A DNA stretch of 8,899 nt from Chloroflexota bacterium (lineage in GTDB: Bacteria > Chloroflexota > Limnocylindria > Limnocylindrales > CSP1-4), in the NCBI GenBank assembly GCA_021786915.1, contig JAJYMP010000153.1:1-8899 (forward strand), given 5' to 3'. The translations under genes were made by a program, and so were the position numbers. This document shows, one piece after another, positions 6,917-8,899 of this stretch. Numbering within the stretch: position 1 is the first letter of the stretch; each line of letters opens with the position of its first letter. Below the pieces are notes generated by a model that had not been told where the DNA came from, did no database searches, and worked only from the letters and a program-made list of their open reading frames with translations.

Positions 6917-8143
6917 CTACGCCTCGCCAGTAGCCTGCTCCACAGGCGGAGCCGCCGCGGCCTTCTTGGGCCGCTGCGCCAGTGTCTCGGCGATGGCGGC
7001 GCCGACGGCCGCGTGCTCCGAAGGGAAGAGGTGACCGTACACACGGAGCACCATCTCCTCGGTGTCCCCGATGTAGAACGCCACCTTTGCGGCCGTGTAC
7101 CCGGCGGTGATGAGCACCGACGCGATGTGGTGGCGGGCCTTATGGGGCGTCCAGTCGGGGTGACCGGCGCGACGGGCGAGCGTCTTGAAGCGCCCGTCGA
7201 ATCGGTCCGCCTTGAGGGGCACGCCGTCGATCTCCTCGAATACGAGAGTGCCCGACAGGTCTCCTTCGGCAGGAGCTCGAGACAGGGCCGCCGCCATCGC
7301 CTCCGGCTGCACTGCGATGGTCCGCGCGCTGTTCGGTGACTTCGGAGGCCCCGCGATCGGTCGGCCCCTCACCCATACGATCGGCTCCACGACGTTCACC
7401 GTCATGGTGTCGACGTTGACATCGTCGAACGTGAGCCCTGCGGCCTCGCCGACGCGGAACCCCGTTCGGAACAGGAACGTGATGGTGTGTCTGTCGGGGT
7501 GGTCGGAGGGAATCCCTGCGAGGAATTCGTCCACTTCTTCGAGGGTGGGAACGGGCTTGCCCCGCACGAACCCTGGCGCATCCTTGAGCTTGCGGCTCGA
7601 CCGGTACCGGGTTCGCTCGCCGTTCCGAACGGCACGCACCGGATTCGCTGTGATGTGGCGCTCAAGGACGGCGGCATCGAGAGCGAGACTCAGCGTGTTG
7701 AGTTCGTTCTTGATGGTCTGGTTCTTCGCGCCGGCCTCGGACCGGGCGAGTCGATAGCGCTTGACGACCTGCGGCGTGATGGCACGTAGCTTGCGCCACC
7801 CGAAGCTGGGCCGAAGGTGAACCCGGACGATGGACTGAATCCGTTCGAGCGCGCTGGGCTTGTATCCCTCAGCGGCCAGCGTCGGCTCCCAGACGTCGAG
7901 CCACTTCTCGAAGGTCAAGTCCCCGCCGCCGATAGTCCGATGCGCTTCCCGGTCGGCCACGAGTTCGTTCAGGATCGACCTGGCCCTGTCCTCGTCCCGG
8001 CCGGCTCGCCGGTACGTCCGATGACCCTCGTCGTCGGTCACCCGGACGGTGAGCCGGCCGTTCTCGTGATGGATGATCGTTGCTCCGCGAGGGGCGAGCG
8101 TTCGGGCGTTCGAGCGTCGGCTCCTCTTGTTTGCTTGCGCCAT
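6917..8143 (-). CDS. int: Tyrosine recombinase / phage-type site-specific integrase
   Basis: A 408-residue integrase that would join and exchange DNA at attachment sites through a covalent phosphotyrosine. The N-terminus is basic (KRSRRS), followed by an arm-binding type domain (about 20-68), an SAM-like core-binding domain (about 76-172, starting LTFEKWLDVW) and the catalytic domain (about 198-392). Catalytic residues read as R230 (in RTGFRVGEAAGL), K268 (in PPKSPNSARTI), H334 and R337 (in HKARHH), and nucleophile Y369 (in RVYGHL). The position usually held by the second box-II histidine is D360 (in YIGDTEE), a variation seen in some phage integrases. Length and domain order are normal, so it looks intact. 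The start at 8143 is set by a strong GAGGTGG six bases upstream. The excisionase-like gene precedes it and probably shares a transcript. It converges on the helicase gene. Confidence 0.94.
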   Translation of the reverse strand: MAQANKRSRRSNARTLAPRGATIIHHENGRLTVRVTDDEGHRTYRRAGRDEDRARSILNELVADREAHRTIGGGDLTFEKWLDVWEPTLAAEGYKPSALERIQSIVRVHLRPSFGWRKLRAITPQVVKRYRLARSEAGAKNQTIKNELNTLSLALDAAVLERHITANPVRAVRNGERTRYRSSRKLKDAPGFVRGKPVPTLEEVDEFLAGIPSDHPDRHTITFLFRTGFRVGEAAGLTFDDVNVDTMTVNVVEPIVWVRGRPIAGPPKSPNSARTIAVQPEAMAAALSRAPAEGDLSGTLVFEEIDGVPLKADRFDGRFKTLARRAGHPDWTPHKARHHIASVLITAGYTAAKVAFYIGDTEEMVLRVYGHLFPSEHAAVGAAIAETLAQRPKKAAAAPPVEQATGEA

Positions 8144-8333
8144 GCCTGGCCACCTCGTGTGTGCCTGCGGTCAGCTGGTCGATGAGCTGTTGCCGTGGAA
8201 CACGGACGGACCCGGCGACGCGCAGCCAGGGGATCTCGCCGCGTCGTCGCATCCGCTCCACGGTGTCCACAGAGACCGACAGGTAGTCCGCTACCTGCCG
8301 CATGCTCCAGAACCCCGGCTCCAGCTCTTGCAC
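7869..8333 (-). CDS. Excisionase-like HTH DNA-binding protein; C-terminal end uncertain
   Basis: Small DNA-binding protein upstream of the integrase. Residues about 8-54 form a compact winged-helix/HTH_17 domain of the excisionase family (WSMRQVADYLSVSVDTVERM, then RRGEIPWLRVAGSVRVP). By position it should act as a recombination directionality factor, as a repressor of its own operon, or both. I chose GTG 8333 because AAGGG lies seven bases upstream; ATG 8303 is a less well placed alternative. The domain finishes near residue 57, shortly before the integrase start, but the frame stays open for 275 bases inside the integrase gene and ends at 7869. That 91-residue tail is rich in Arg, Pro, Gly and Ser, as expected of an out-of-frame reading of another gene. 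The real product may be shorter or joined to the integrase by a frameshift, or the long overlap may be genuine. The domain is confident; the end is not. Confidence 0.68.
   Translation of the reverse strand: MQELEPGFWSMRQVADYLSVSVDTVERMRRRGEIPWLRVAGSVRVPRQQLIDQLTAGTHEVARHGASKQEEPTLERPNARPSRSNDHPSRERPAHRPGDRRRGSSDVPASRPGRGQGQVDPERTRGRPGSASDYRRRGLDLREVARRLGADAGR
8150..8156 (-). promoter_or_regulatory. Ribosome binding site of the integrase gene
   Basis: Read on the minus strand this is GAGGTGG, a near-ideal Shine-Dalgarno sequence six bases before ATG 8143. It lies inside the excisionase frame. It shows that the integrase has its own translation start, so it need not be made only as a fusion with the upstream HTH protein. 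Confidence 0.75.
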
Positions 8334-8340
8334 GCGAGCA

Positions 8341-8345
8341 CCCTT
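8341..8345 (-). promoter_or_regulatory. Ribosome binding site of the excisionase-like gene
   Basis: AAGGG on the minus strand, seven bases before GTG 8333. It favours the GTG start over the downstream in-frame ATG at 8303, whose nearest GGAG is only one base away. Confidence 0.5.
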
Positions 8346-8374
8346 GGCGGTCCGAGGCTCTGGTCAAGGCCGCG

Positions 8375-8393
8375 AGGCATGTTTCGGATGCCT
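8375..8393. repeat. Short symmetric element: 6-bp inverted arms around 7 bases
   Basis: AGGCAT and ATGCCT are perfect inverted arms around GTTTCGG, in the non-coding region between the divergent xis-like gene and the rightward gene. On the plus strand it is followed by TTTGTGTT, so it could be a weak intrinsic terminator. Equally, it could be an operator, or a core-type recombinase site, since tyrosine recombinases often use inverted half-sites around about 7 bases. The arms are short, so chance is a real alternative. Confidence 0.35.
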
Positions 8394-8435
8394 TTGTGTT
8401 GCCAGCGAGCACCGGAGGCGGAGGTCGTCGGCCTA

Positions 8436-8467
8436 CGCCTTGCGCGAACGCTCTTGCGCGCAAGGCG
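8436..8467. repeat. Perfect 11-bp inverted repeat with a 10-base loop
   Basis: CGCCTTGCGCG (8436-8446) and CGCGCAAGGCG (8457-8467) are exact reverse complements separated by ten bases. As RNA this is a stable GC-rich hairpin. It has no T-run on either side, so it is not a standard terminator. The right arm contains most of the AAGGCGG that would be the ribosome binding site of the rightward gene starting at 8477 or 8480. It could therefore hide that site, or be a dimer-binding operator or a recombinase-related site in the divergent promoter region. Confidence 0.7.
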
Positions 8468-8479
8468 GCCACGCACGTG

Positions 8480-8899
8480 ATGGGCGAACTTGCCGACCGA
8501 AACGACGCCGACGAGCATCCCGGCATGGCGAACCGACCCCTGGCCCTGCTCGTGGCCGAGCTCGGAATGCACGCTGTCAACCGCCTGGTCCTGCTGCCGC
8601 TGCGTCGCCTCGTCGTTGGCGAGGACGCGTGGAGCGAGTTCTATGAGGACGGCCACGACGGCCATCCCTGGTGGTGGTACGAGGACGCTCCGGACGGCCA
8701 TCTCGTGCTCGTCGGTCCGATCGGTGCCCTTCGCGGGCCACCCGTCCCGACGCCGCCCGCGGCGCCGCGAAGCCGGCCGGCGACCGGTGCCGACGGCACG
8801 TCGGTCCCACTGTCCTGCGGTCGCGTGACCACACCGATTCCGGGCTACCGGCCGGAGATCCACGACGAGCTCGTCGACCAGCTCGACCTGCTGTGCACG
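8480..8899 (+). CDS. Unrecognised protein, partial (continues past the window end)
   Basis: An open frame of 140 codons with no stop before the window ends, so only the N-terminal part is seen. I do not recognise the family. It begins MGELADRNDA and has an acidic/His-rich N-terminus. A hydrophobic stretch near residues 21-46 (ALLVAELGMHAVNRLVLL) looks more like an amphipathic helix than a clear membrane segment. Three DGH tripeptides (57-59, 60-62, 72-74) surround a WWWY cluster (64-67). A Pro-rich segment lies at about 87-100 and a charged helix begins near 125. The DGH repeats could bind metal, but that is a guess. GTG 8477 immediately precedes ATG 8480 and has the better spacing (eight bases) to AAGGCGG, so either may be used. 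The frame is open much further upstream, but composition weakens there. It is divergent from the xis-like gene and may be part of the same mobile element. Steady GC at third positions supports a real gene. Confidence 0.6.
   Translation, partial: MGELADRNDADEHPGMANRPLALLVAELGMHAVNRLVLLPLRRLVVGEDAWSEFYEDGHDGHPWWWYEDAPDGHLVLVGPIGALRGPPVPTPPAAPRSRPATGADGTSVPLSCGRVTTPIPGYRPEIHDELVDQLDLLCT

Larger units (their letters stand above)
6917..8333 (-). mobile_element. Integrase-excisionase module of an integrated element; ends not found
   Basis: An excisionase-like HTH gene directly followed by a tyrosine-recombinase gene on the same strand is the usual recombination module of prophages, integrative conjugative elements and genomic islands. 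I found no tRNA gene and no pair of direct repeats that would mark attL and attR, so only the module is delimited, not the element. The genes on either side may be cargo or flanking DNA. Confidence 0.55.

Noticed and set aside
8334..8479. A tRNA gene as integration target between xis and the rightward gene
   Set aside because: I looked for a cloverleaf with T-loop (GTTCGA-like) and acceptor pairing and did not find one. The inverted repeat present does not fit any tRNA arm arrangement.
8073..8480. Plus-strand frame of 135 codons across the excisionase region
   Set aside because: It is the shadow of the HTH gene on the other strand, with no domain and no convincing ribosome binding site.

Overview
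The window is very GC-rich (about two thirds or more by eye). Its coding frames prefer G or C at the third codon position, and long spurious frames appear on the opposite strand. This suggests a high-GC bacterium such as an actinomycete or a GC-rich Chloroflexota relative. No rRNA, tRNA or housekeeping marker allows a firmer placement. The UvrD-HRDC domain order recalls actinobacterial UvrD2 but does not prove the group.

Layout: positions 1-212 are an upstream region with no gene I can name, although a frame open from base 1 ends in an ATGA overlap with the next start. Positions 213-3866 (+) encode a 1217-residue KAP-family P-loop NTPase. It has two predicted membrane helices inserted in the NTPase core and a very long helical C-terminal region. 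After a 169-base gap, 4036-6906 (+) encodes a 956-residue fusion of a NERD nuclease-like domain, a UvrD/Rep-type SF1A helicase and an HRDC domain. Meeting it tail to tail, with only 10 bases between the stops, is a tyrosine-recombinase integrase (6917-8143, -). Upstream of the integrase on the same strand is an excisionase-like HTH gene (start at 8333, -), whose frame overlaps the integrase by 275 bases. A short divergent intergenic region (8334-8479) holds a perfect 11-bp inverted repeat and a smaller symmetric element. From 8480 a rightward gene that I do not recognise runs off the end of the window.

Interpretation (inference): the integrase-excisionase pair marks a mobile element. The KAP NTPase and the nuclease-helicase look like its cargo, or like a defence-island pair beside it. 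Both families recur in anti-phage settings: the F-plasmid exclusion protein PifA is a founding KAP member, and nuclease-helicase fusions are common in defence loci. A plausible model is a membrane-anchored ATPase with a large C-terminal platform acting with a DNA-processing helicase-nuclease. The sequence alone does not show that they act together. No CRISPR array, rRNA, tRNA or insertion-sequence end was found.
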